Part shown: one piece after another, positions 16,467-23,521 of the stretch
How positions within the stretch are numbered: position 1 is the first letter of the stretch
How the letters are laid out: each line of letters starts with the position of its first letter
Assembly (NCBI RefSeq): GCF_019797765.1
Contig: NZ_CP081862.1
Span: 1,302,001 to 1,366,000 of the forward strand
Origin: Cellulomonas sp. C5510
GTDB taxonomy: Bacteria; Actinomycetota; Actinomycetes; Actinomycetales; Cellulomonadaceae
DNA: 64,000 nucleotides
Direction of reading: 5' to 3'
The notes under the pieces: generated by a model
Seen by the model: the letters and a program-made list of their open reading frames with translations, nothing else
Database searches by the model: none
Told to the model about the DNA's origin: nothing
Position numbers and translations under genes: made by a program

Positions 16467-18274
16467 GGGTGGCGACGACCAGGGCGTCCGCGACCGGGGG
16501 CCCCGAGGTGGTGGCCACGTCGGGGGTGCCCGGCCCCGGCGCGGAGCGGACCGACCTGCGCCTGGTGCCCGCCGCCGGTGCTGTGTGGGCTGCGGCGCTC
16601 GTCGCCGTGGCGCGCCCTGCGGGGGAGCTCGCCGTCGCGGGAGGGGCCTGTGCGGCGCTCACGGTCCTGGTGGCGACCTCGACGTACCTCCGCTCGAGGC
16701 CACGTCGTGGTCGCGGGGCCGGTGCGCCACGGGTCGGCGGGGCCCGATCCGCCGCGGCGGCGCGCCGTCCGGGCCGTGCCGGTGGTGCCGGGCGTGCCGA
16801 TCCTGCCGGGCGTGCCGATCCTGCCGGGCGCGCCGACAGCACGGGTCGCGCCGTCGGCACCGGGCGAGCGGGGCGTGGGCAGGCCGTCCTCGTCCTCGGG
16901 GCCGTGGGAGTCCTGCTCCTCACGACCGCCGGTCAGGTCCGTGCCCGCGAGTCGGGGGACCTGCGCGCGCTCGCCGAGGCGCGCTCGTCCGTCCGGTTGA
17001 CGGGCGTCGTCCGGAGCACGCCGGCGCCGCTCGGCGATCCGTCCGACGCCCACCCGGGGAACCGCGACGGCAGTGGCCGGTCGCCGCCGAGCCGGGTCCG
17101 CTTCCTGCTCGCGGTGACCGAGGTGGTGGCGACCACCGGACGCCCGGATCATGACGGGCGATCCGGTGGACACGGGCTGCGGACCCGCGCCGCCGTGGAG
17201 GTCGTCGCGCCCGGCTCGGCTGCTGGACTGCGCTACGGCACCGTCGTGACGGTGCTCGCGCGGCTCGTGCCGGCACGCCACACGGCGGACCGCGCGGTCG
17301 CCCGGGCGCGCGCCACCGTCGCTCCGCGGGTCCGGGGCGGCCCACCGGCGCCGCTCGTCGTCTCGGAACGCCTCCGGGCCGGTCTCGGTGAGCTGTCCGC
17401 CGACCTCCCCGGAGACGCCGGGCGGTTGCTGCCCGCGGTCGCGGTCGGGGACACGCGCGGCGTCGGCGACCTGGAGCAGGCGATGCGCGACTCGGGGCTC
17501 GCGCACCTCACGGCGGTCTCCGGGGCGCACTTCTCGCTGCTCGGTGCGGTGGTCCTGGCGCTCGCGGCCAGGCTGCACGTCCCGCGCCGCTGGCGGTGGC
17601 TGCCGACCGCGGCCGTGATGGCGGGTTTCGTCGCTCTCGTCCACCCGGCCGCGAGCGTGGTGCGGGCTGCCGTGATGGGAGGCGTCGGGCTCCTCGGCCT
17701 GGCCGCCGGGCGCCCGTCCCGGACCGTGCCGGCGCTGGGCTGCGCGGTCGTCGTGCTGCTCGTCGTCGACCCGTGGCTCGCCCGTGACCTGGGCTTCGTC
17801 CTGTCCGTGGTCGCGACCGCGGGCATCGCCGTGCTCGCGGCCCCGCTCGCACACCGGTGGCGGGACGCGGGATCGCGGGCGGCGCGGGGGCAGGCGTCCT
17901 GGCTGGCGCTGGCGTGCGCGGTGCCGGTCGCCGCCCAGGCGGTCTGCGCTCCGGTCGTCCTCCTGCTCTCGCCGCAGGTGCCGGTCTACTCCGTCCCCGC
18001 CAACCTCCTCGCCGCGCCCGCTGTCGCCCCGGCCACCGTGGGCGGGCTGGTCGCGGCCGTCCTCGGACCCTGGTGGCCGGACGGTGCGGCGTGGGCTGCG
18101 GGCGTCGCCGGGGCGGCCTGCTGGTGGATCGCCGGGGTCGCGCGGACGGCTGCGGGCCTCCCCGGTTCGCTCGTGACCTGGGCGGGCGGCCCGGTGGGCG
18201 TCCTGCTGCTGGCGGCGGCGTCGGCCGCGTCGGTGGTGCTGGTCCTGCGCTGTCGGCGGCGCGTGGCACCCTAG
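16463..18274 (+). CDS. comEC: ComEC/Rec2 family DNA-uptake channel protein
   Basis: A 603-residue membrane protein of the ComEC/Rec2 family, the channel for single-stranded DNA uptake in competence. Two N-terminal membrane segments are followed by an extracytoplasmic DUF4131-like region (residues about 160-290). The competence domain then has the hallmark LAHLTAVSGAHFSLLGAVVLAL and ASVVRAAVMGGVGLL, and about seven further helices. It stops after the channel part and lacks the C-terminal metallo-beta-lactamase domain found in many ComEC proteins; such two-domain forms occur in actinobacteria. Start: GTG at 16463 overlapping the comEA stop (GTGA); the GTG at 16469 is an alternative. An Arg/Gly/Ala-rich low-complexity stretch is at about 16750-16880. 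Confidence 0.87.
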   Translation: MRVATTRASATGGPEVVATSGVPGPGAERTDLRLVPAAGAVWAAALVAVARPAGELAVAGGACAALTVLVATSTYLRSRPRRGRGAGAPRVGGARSAAAARRPGRAGGAGRADPAGRADPAGRADSTGRAVGTGRAGRGQAVLVLGAVGVLLLTTAGQVRARESGDLRALAEARSSVRLTGVVRSTPAPLGDPSDAHPGNRDGSGRSPPSRVRFLLAVTEVVATTGRPDHDGRSGGHGLRTRAAVEVVAPGSAAGLRYGTVVTVLARLVPARHTADRAVARARATVAPRVRGGPPAPLVVSERLRAGLGELSADLPGDAGRLLPAVAVGDTRGVGDLEQAMRDSGLAHLTAVSGAHFSLLGAVVLALAARLHVPRRWRWLPTAAVMAGFVALVHPAASVVRAAVMGGVGLLGLAAGRPSRTVPALGCAVVVLLVVDPWLARDLGFVLSVVATAGIAVLAAPLAHRWRDAGSRAARGQASWLALACAVPVAAQAVCAPVVLLLSPQVPVYSVPANLLAAPAVAPATVGGLVAAVLGPWWPDGAAWAAGVAGAACWWIAGVARTAAGLPGSLVTWAGGPVGVLLLAAASAASVVLVLRCRRRVAP

Positions 18275-18278
18275 GCAC

Positions 18279-19316
18279 GTGCCACCCGCCTCGACCTCCG
18301 CCCCGCGCCGCACCTCCCGTGGCGGCGCCCGGTCGTCAGCTCCCGCAGGCCTTGCGTGGGACGAGGTCGTCCTCGCGCCGGTGGTGCTCGTGACCGGCGC
18401 GGAGGAGCTCCTCGCGGACCGCGCGGTGGAGCGCCTCGTCGCGCTCGCCCGGGAGCGCGACCCGGAGGTCGAGGTGACGCGTGTCGACGGCGCGGCGTAC
18501 ACGGCCGGGGAGCTGACCCTCGTGACCAGCCCCTCGTTGTTCGCCGAGGACCGCCTCGTGGTCGTGGAGGGCGTGGAGAAGGCGACCGACGACCTGATCC
18601 TCGACGCGACGGCCTACGTCTCCACCCCCCAGTCGGACGTCGTCCTGGTGCTGCGGCACGGCGGCGGCCAGCGCGGCAAGCGGCTGCTCGACGCGGTCCG
18701 GGCGGCGGGGCACCCGGTGGCGGCGTGCGAGCCGCTCAAGAAGGACGCGGACAAGGTCGCGTTCGTCACCCAGGAGCTCCGGCGGGCGCGCCGGCGCATG
18801 GAGCCACGGGCGGTGCGGTCGCTCGTGGACGCGGTGGGCAGCGACCTGCGCGAGCTCGCGGCGGCGTGCACCCAGCTGGTCTCCGACACCACGGGCGTGA
18901 TCAGCGTCGAGGTCGTCGAGCGCTACTACGGAGGCCGTATCGAGGCGACGGGCTTCCGCGTCGCCGACGCGGCCGTCGAGGGGGCCTCCGGTGAGGCCGT
19001 CGCGCTCCTCCGGCACGCCTTCGCCACCGGCGTCGACCCGGTCCCGCTCGTCGCCGCGCTCGCCGCCCGCCTCCGCGTGCTCGCCAAGGTCTCGGCGGTC
19101 CGGGGGCGCGGTTCCGGTGCGGAGCGCGAGCTCGGCCTCGCGCCCTGGCAGCTCGACCGGTCGCGTCGTGAGCTGGCTCACTGGACCCCCGAGGGGCTGG
19201 CGCAGGCGATCACGGCGGTGGCGCAGGCGGACGCCGAGGTCAAGGGCGCGGGCCGGGACCCGCACTTCGCCGTCGAACGTGCGGTCCTGCGGATCGCGGC
19301 GTCCGTCCGACGCTGA
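18279..19316 (+). CDS. holA: DNA polymerase III subunit delta
   Basis: A 345-residue clamp-loader delta subunit, which opens the beta sliding clamp during replication. After a variable, disordered N-terminus comes LAPVVLVTGAEELLADRAVERLV, the family's start. It continues with ELTLVTSPSLFAEDRLVVVEGVEKA, LVLRHGGGQRGKRLLDAV and FVTQELRRARRRMEPRAVRSLVDAVGSDLRELAAACTQL. The C-terminal collar domain has FRVADAAVEGASGEAVALLRH. It follows comEC by 4 bases, a common actinobacterial order (comEA-comEC-holA). The GTG at 18279 is the first start in the frame; the exact start is uncertain because the N-terminus is poorly conserved. Confidence 0.92.
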   Translation: MPPASTSAPRRTSRGGARSSAPAGLAWDEVVLAPVVLVTGAEELLADRAVERLVALARERDPEVEVTRVDGAAYTAGELTLVTSPSLFAEDRLVVVEGVEKATDDLILDATAYVSTPQSDVVLVLRHGGGQRGKRLLDAVRAAGHPVAACEPLKKDADKVAFVTQELRRARRRMEPRAVRSLVDAVGSDLRELAAACTQLVSDTTGVISVEVVERYYGGRIEATGFRVADAAVEGASGEAVALLRHAFATGVDPVPLVAALAARLRVLAKVSAVRGRGSGAERELGLAPWQLDRSRRELAHWTPEGLAQAITAVAQADAEVKGAGRDPHFAVERAVLRIAASVRR

Positions 19317-19365
19317 TCCGGTGCGTCCCCGGGGCGCCGATCGACCCGCGTGGACGCCGCCCGGG

Positions 19366-20127
19366 CTAGAGGTACCGGCCGATCGAGTCGTGGTCGGGGC
19401 CGAGCAGCGGTGCCGACGACCGGTCGAGCAGCAGGCTGCGCTCGAGCAGGTTGCCCTGGTAGAGGTCGAAGCCGAGGCGGCGGCCGGCGCGCAGCTCCTC
19501 CGACGACTCGACGAACTCCGCGACCAGCAGCGCGCCGTGCGACCGGGCCAGGTCCACGACGGGCTCGCCTTCGACGTCGAGGTCCCGTGCGTCGATCTTC
19601 ACGAAGTCGGCCTGGGGGAGCAGCGCGCGCTGGTCGGCGCGCGACACGAACCCGGCGAGCGCGACGCGGAAGCCCTGCTCGCGCAGGTGGCGGACCCCCC
19701 GCAGCACGTCGCCGTCGATGCGGGTGCCCGCGGCGATCTCGACGACGAGCCGGTCGGGGCGTGCAGGCAGGTGCAGGTCTCCCACCAGGAACGCACGGGG
19801 GCAGCGGACGAACAACCACCGGCCGTGCCCGACCTCGTCGACGTCCGCGCGGCCGAACGTCGCCCGGAGGACGGCGCTGGTGGCTCGCTCGTGCTGCAGC
19901 TCCGACCAGGCCGCGGCGTCCGCGGCCGCCGCCCCGGGGACACGGAAGCCGAGCTCGTAGCCGAAGGGGTGCAGTCGTGGCGAGAAGATCCCCTGGCGGC
20001 CGATGACGACCTGCTCGCGGGCCACACGACGGTCCCACTCGCGTCGCAACGCGTCCGGGATCGCTGCGTCGATCTCGGCGGCGAGCCGCCGCTCCGCTTC
20101 GCCCTGTCCCCTGGTCATGCCGTCCAT
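19366..20127 (-). CDS. degenerate EAL-domain protein (YuxH-like)
   Basis: A 253-residue protein resembling the EAL half of YuxH/CdgJ-type EAL-HDOD proteins, without the HDOD half. Recognisable elements are VIGRQGIFSPRLHPFGYEL (family: RQPIFD..L.V.GYELL), LVVEIAAGTRID in the place of a VLEIL strand, FVKIDARDLDVEG, and LVAEFVESSEELRAGRRLGFDLYQGNLL. The EAL triplet and the DDF metal-binding motif are absent (AGF at the DDF position). It therefore should not hydrolyse cyclic-di-GMP and may act as a binding or scaffold protein (inference). The start could be the ATG at 20127 or 20118. It converges on holA and is divergent from the peptide gene region. Confidence 0.65.
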   Translation of the reverse strand: MDGMTRGQGEAERRLAAEIDAAIPDALRREWDRRVAREQVVIGRQGIFSPRLHPFGYELGFRVPGAAAADAAAWSELQHERATSAVLRATFGRADVDEVGHGRWLFVRCPRAFLVGDLHLPARPDRLVVEIAAGTRIDGDVLRGVRHLREQGFRVALAGFVSRADQRALLPQADFVKIDARDLDVEGEPVVDLARSHGALLVAEFVESSEELRAGRRLGFDLYQGNLLERSLLLDRSSAPLLGPDHDSIGRYL

Positions 20128-20186
20128 GACATCACAGTCGATCCGGCATGACACGGGCGAACCGCGCGGACCGGCGCACTTGCCCC

Positions 20187-20245
20187 GGATTCTCGCCTGA
20201 TCTGGAGCGACAATTCACCCATTTGGGCGGACATCAGGCGAATCC
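20187..20245. promoter_or_regulatory. imperfect inverted repeat upstream of the secreted-peptide gene
   Basis: GGATTCTCGCCTGAT (20187-20201) and ATCAGGCGAATCC (20233-20245) are inverted copies that differ by a 2-base insertion, spaced by 31 bases of locally AT-richer sequence. It lies between the EAL gene and the peptide gene and is a candidate operator. Further down, TGAC-AGAGA-GTCA (20291-20303) and two direct GTGACAG copies at 20290 and 20311 (21 bp apart, two helical turns) precede the peptide gene. Confidence 0.4.
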
Positions 20246-20326
20246 CTAGAAGAGGTGGTGCGGGCCGGGGCGGATGAGTCATGATCGACGTGACAGAGAG
20301 TCAACGTTCTGTGACAGGAGAGACCC

Positions 20327-20464
20327 ATGCGCACCTCGATCAAGGCCCTGGCGACCGCCGCCCTCGCCCTCACCCTCACGCTCGGCGCCTCGGGTGCTGC
20401 GAACGCCGGCGGTGGCTTCACGATCCAGAGCGGCGCGACGGGTTGCTGCCGGGTCATCGCCTGA
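20327..20464 (+). CDS. small secreted peptide precursor (45 aa), candidate signalling peptide
   Basis: A 45-codon gene with a clear ribosome site (AGGAGA six bases before the ATG) and a textbook Sec signal peptide. It has Arg2 and Lys6, a hydrophobic core ALATAALALTLTLGAS, and an AxA cleavage site (A-N-A at 25-27). The predicted mature product is 18 residues, GGGFTIQSGATGCCRVIA, with a Cys-Cys pair near the end. It has its own strong terminator (20480-20522). The next gene, 134 bases downstream, encodes an HTH regulator with a TPR-like helical domain. That layout recalls the pheromone-receptor pairs of Firmicutes (RRNPP family). I recognise no homologue; the function is inferred from context only. 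Confidence 0.6.
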   Translation: MRTSIKALATAALALTLTLGASGAANAGGGFTIQSGATGCCRVIA

Positions 20465-20479
20465 TCGCAGTCGGTGCAT

Positions 20480-20522
20480 GCCGGCCCGCTCCGCTGGCTC
20501 TCGGTGCGCGGAGCGGGCCGGC
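20480..20522 (+). terminator. terminator of the secreted-peptide gene
   Basis: GCCGGCCCGCTCCGC (20480-20494) and GCGGAGCGGGCCGGC (20508-20522) form a perfect 15-bp stem with a 13-base loop. It begins 16 bases after the peptide stop codon and separates the peptide and regulator transcripts. Confidence 0.75.
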
Positions 20523-20576
20523 TCTGCGTCCGGCTCCCGCACGGGCGGACGGGTGACCCGCTCGCCCCAGGACCAC

Positions 20577-20593
20577 GTCATAGCTACAATGAC
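20577..20593 (+). promoter_or_regulatory. leaderless promoter and possible operator of the HTH-TPR regulator
   Basis: TACAAT (20585-20590), the best -10 match in the window, lies 7 bases before the ATG at 20598, so the message is probably leaderless. It is embedded in the inverted repeat GTCAT-N7-ATGAC (20577-20593), which could be an operator for autoregulation. The TGAC core also appears in front of the peptide gene. Confidence 0.5.
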
Positions 20594-20597
20594 TTCC

Positions 20598-21929
20598 ATG
20601 ACGACCATTGCTGACCGCGTCCGCCAGGCGCGGTTGGCCGCTGGGCTCTCCCAGACGGCCCTCGCAGGCGACGCGCTCTCGCCGAGCTACATCTCGTTGA
20701 TCGAGTCCGGCCGCCGGGAGCCCACCGACGCCGCACTCGGGATCATCGCCGAGCGGCTCGGCTCGACCGTGGACTACCTCAAGCACGGCGACGAGGGGCC
20801 GGCAGAGGCCCGCGCCCGGCTCGCACTGGACTACGCGCGCCTCGACCTCGTGTCGGGTGAGGCTACCTCCGCCCGCGACAGGATCCTCGCGCTCGACCTC
20901 GAGCCCGTCTCGAGGCAGGTCCGCGTCGATGCGCGTCTCGCGCTCGCCCAGGCCCACGAGATGGCCGGCGACCTCGAGTCGGCCGTCGGCGTCCTCGAGC
21001 CGCTCCTGAGCCAGGCCCGTGCCGAGGGGCACCACCTCGACGCCGCCGCCGCCGCGACCGCCCTCGTCGCCTCCTACGTGGAGTCCGGCGACCTCGGGCG
21101 GGCGATCGAGCTCGGTGACCGCCAGCTCGCCGAACTGGAGGACGCCGGGCTCACCGGGACCGACGAGCACCTGCGGCTCGGGTCGACGACGCTGTGGGCG
21201 TACGTCGAGCGCGGCGACCTGCTCTACGCGACGCACCGCGCCGCCGAGCTGATCCGCCAGGCGGAGTCGCTCGGGACGCCGCGCGGCCGCGGGTCCGTGT
21301 ACTGGAACGCCGCGCTCGTGGCCGAGCAGCGGCACGACTACGCGCTGGCGAAGCGCTACACGGAGCGCGCCCTCGCGCTGCTGGGCGAGGGGGAGGTCAG
21401 CCGTGACATCCCGCGTCTCCGGCTGAACTACGCGTGGCTCCTGCTGCGCAGCGATCCGGCCGAGCCGGCGATGGCGCTCGAGCAGCTCGAGCGCGCCGCT
21501 CCGGAGCTCGCGGTGTCCGGCTCCGAGGTGGAGATGGCGCGCCTGGATGTCGAGCGGTCCCGCGCCCACCTCATGCAGGGGGACCCGATCGCGGCCGAGC
21601 GCTTTGCGCGGGGCGCCCTCGAGCGGCTGGGCGACCAGCCGCGTCTCGAGAGCAGTGCCGCGCAGCTCGCGCTCGGCGACGCGCTGCACGCGCGCGGCGA
21701 GGTGCCGGCTGCATCTCGTGCGTACCGCTGGGCTGCCGACATGCTCGGCATGATGTCCGCGTCGCGGCAGTCCGCTGCTGTCTGGCGCGAGCTCGGCGAC
21801 CGGTTCCTCGGGCACGGGGACGTCACGGGCGCGGCGCAGGCGTTCGACCGGGCGCTGCGCGAGGCGGGCTTCCGGCCCGCGGTCCCCGCGGTGCTCTGGG
21901 AGGCGTGGAGCGCGGTGGCGCAGGACTGA
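20598..21929 (+). CDS. XRE-type HTH regulator with TPR-like repeat domain
   Basis: A 443-residue regulator. Residues 3-60 are a Cro/CI-type helix-turn-helix ([38 protein letters not shown]). Residues about 75-440 are all-alpha and repeat in TPR style, for example LALAQAHEMAGDLESAVGVLEPLL, YWNAALVAEQRHDYALAKRYTERALALLG and WRELGDRFLGHGDVTGAAQAFDRALREAG. This HTH+TPR plan is that of peptide-sensing RRNPP regulators (Rgg, PlcR, PrgX, AimR), though the fold alone does not prove peptide binding. The secreted-peptide gene lies immediately upstream. The start at 20598 is supported by the leaderless promoter. The strand and spacing suggest control of the peptide gene (inference). Confidence 0.82.
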   Translation: MTTIADRVRQARLAAGLSQTALAGDALSPSYISLIESGRREPTDAALGIIAERLGSTVDYLKHGDEGPAEARARLALDYARLDLVSGEATSARDRILALDLEPVSRQVRVDARLALAQAHEMAGDLESAVGVLEPLLSQARAEGHHLDAAAAATALVASYVESGDLGRAIELGDRQLAELEDAGLTGTDEHLRLGSTTLWAYVERGDLLYATHRAAELIRQAESLGTPRGRGSVYWNAALVAEQRHDYALAKRYTERALALLGEGEVSRDIPRLRLNYAWLLLRSDPAEPAMALEQLERAAPELAVSGSEVEMARLDVERSRAHLMQGDPIAAERFARGALERLGDQPRLESSAAQLALGDALHARGEVPAASRAYRWAADMLGMMSASRQSAAVWRELGDRFLGHGDVTGAAQAFDRALREAGFRPAVPAVLWEAWSAVAQD

Positions 21930-21973
21930 CCACCGCCTTCCTCTGGGGTGGCCGCGACGGCCGCCCCCGCGCA

Positions 21974-22007
21974 GAGGGCGTCACCCCGCAGGGGGGGTGA
22001 CGCCCTC
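21974..22007 (+). terminator. terminator after the HTH-TPR regulator gene
   Basis: GAGGGCGTCACCCC (21974-21987) and GGGGTGACGCCCTC (21994-22007) form a perfect 14-bp stem with a 6-base loop, 44 bases after the stop codon. Confidence 0.75.
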
Positions 22008-22158
22008 GGGCGTCTCACGGGCCGTCCGCGGCACGTCGTCGTTCGGATCCGTCCGTGCGGACGCGCCGGGGGGCGTGTCGCCCTGCTCGGGCGCGGAACG
22101 CGGGTGGCCCGGCCGGTGCCGGTGGCCGGGTCGCGGCGGCCCTCGGGGTGGAGACGAC

Positions 22159-22191
22159 GGAGGGCACCACCCCTCAGGGGTGGCGCCCTCC
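22159..22191 (-). terminator. terminator after rpsT
   Basis: Arms at 22159-22173 and 22177-22191 pair as a roughly 15-bp stem with one mismatch and a CTC/TCA-sized loop, 20 bases past the rpsT stop codon. The region between this and the preceding terminator (22008-22158) shows no gene. Confidence 0.7.
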
Positions 22192-22210
22192 GGTCAGGAC
22201 TGCTGGCGTG

Positions 22211-22471
22211 TCAGAGCGTGTTGACAGCCTTGGCCAGCGCGGACTTCTTGTTCGCGGCCTGGTTGGCGTGGATGACGCCCTTCGAGACGGCCTTGTCGAG
22301 CTTCTTCGACGCGGCGGTGAGCGCGGTGGTCGCCGCGTCCTTGTCGCCGCCGGCGACGGCCTCGCGCACGCGGCGCACGTAGGTCTTCAGCTCGGACTTG
22401 ACGGCCTTGTTGCGCAGGCGCGCCTTCTCGTTGGTGCGGATCCGCTTGATCTGGGACTTGATGTTGGCCAC
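22211..22471 (-). CDS. rpsT: 30S ribosomal protein S20
   Basis: An 86-residue S20, which binds 16S rRNA early in small-subunit assembly. The sequence starts [28 protein letters not shown] and ends [13 protein letters not shown], both diagnostic of S20, and it is strongly basic. The start is the GTG at 22471 with only a weak AGAGAG upstream. A long leader (about 136 bases from the proposed promoter) precedes it; S20 is autoregulated in other bacteria, so the leader may be regulatory. It is transcribed opposite to lepA, the usual actinobacterial neighbour. Confidence 0.95.
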   Translation of the reverse strand: MANIKSQIKRIRTNEKARLRNKAVKSELKTYVRRVREAVAGGDKDAATTALTAASKKLDKAVSKGVIHANQAANKKSALAKAVNTL

Positions 22472-22613
22472 GGTGTGGTCTCTCTCGTGTGTTCGCCGGA
22501 GCGAAAGGAACAGGTCGTAGAGGGCGCGTCCAGCTCCGGGACTGGGGCGTGGGGACACCCGCGGAGAGGCGCTGGACGAGTGCCCGCCGACCCGGGCGGA
22601 CACGCGACTGACG

Positions 22614-22619
22614 ATCTTA
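22614..22619 (-). promoter_or_regulatory. -10 box of rpsT
   Basis: On the minus strand TAAGAT (complement of 22614-22619) would start a transcript near 22607, giving a leader of about 136 bases before the rpsT GTG. No clear -35 box is seen. Confidence 0.4.
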
Positions 22620-22734
22620 CCAGGCGGATCCTGTCGCGACGATGCGTCCTCCGGCCACGCGGCCGGCCCGGCCCGCGTCGCCCGGGGGGAGCGGCGTCGG
22701 CGATCCCGTCAGGTCGGGGGCCCGGTCCGACGCC

Positions 22735-23478
22735 CTACGGCGTGAGAGCCCGGCCGAGCGCGGCACGAAGGGCGGCCCGGTCCCCGGCGACCCGGAGCGC
22801 GGGGTCGTCCGCGGTCGTGCGGCCCCAGAGCAGCAGCGCGAGCGCGCGGGAGGGTCCGGCCACCTCGGCGGCGGGGCCGGCCTCCGCGACGCCGAGCAGC
22901 CACGTCCTGCCCGCGTCCGGCGCGGCGAGGCGGACGGCGACCTCGGGCAGCGTGGTGCGACCCAGCCGGACCTGCCGGGGCAGCATCACGGTGACGACCT
23001 CGTCGACCGTGTCGGCCCAGAGCGACGGGTCGGTCACGGGGTGCTCCGCGCCGGCGGCTGCGGCGAGGTCGTGCAGGTGGACGAGCGTCTCGTGCACCTG
23101 GCGCCGGTGCCAGAACGACGCGGGGCCCGGGCCGAGGAGCGTGAGGCCGGGGGCGTCCGGCCCGAGTGCGCGCAGCGTGCCGAGCAACGTCCCGGCCTGC
23201 TCCCGGTACCGCGCCTGCAGGGCGACCGGCTCACGGGGCCCCGGCGCGCCCTCCTCGTCGCTGTCCGTGCCGCGCGCCATGCCGGCCGCCCACACGTGGA
23301 CGGCGCCGAGGTGCAGGACGAGGTCGGTGACGGTCCAGCCGGGGCAGGCCGCGACCGGCGCGTCAGGGTCGGCGTCGGCGAGCAGCCGGGCGAACGCGTC
23401 CTGCGCCTCGGCGAGCACGTCGAGCAGCACGGGTGCGGCGGGCGCGGCGCCGCCGGCTCGGGACTCGCGCGTCGGCAT
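22735..23478 (-). CDS. maleylpyruvate isomerase N-terminal (DinB-like) family protein
   Basis: A 247-residue protein of the actinobacterial mycothiol-dependent maleylpyruvate isomerase/DinB-2 superfamily. Typical parts are [39 protein letters not shown], where the metal-binding His of LVLHLG lies in helix 2. Next comes [24 protein letters not shown] (second and third His), and a C-terminal SCP2-like ALALLLWGR region. Members use mycothiol or other thiols, but the substrate of this one is unknown. It is divergent from lepA with a 43-base spacer; the ATG at 23478 has no ribosome site. Confidence 0.8.
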   Translation of the reverse strand: MPTRESRAGGAAPAAPVLLDVLAEAQDAFARLLADADPDAPVAACPGWTVTDLVLHLGAVHVWAAGMARGTDSDEEGAPGPREPVALQARYREQAGTLLGTLRALGPDAPGLTLLGPGPASFWHRRQVHETLVHLHDLAAAAGAEHPVTDPSLWADTVDEVVTVMLPRQVRLGRTTLPEVAVRLAAPDAGRTWLLGVAEAGPAAEVAGPSRALALLLWGRTTADDPALRVAGDRAALRAALGRALTP

Positions 23479-23521
23479 GGGACCATGGTGGCAGTCCGAC
23501 CCTGCGAAACCGAGGGAGCAC

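Noticed and set aside
20281..20556. Open frame starting ATGATCGACG across the secreted-peptide gene
   Set aside because: Different frame from the peptide, no ribosome site, composition His/Pro/Arg-rich, and it runs through the 15-bp terminator.
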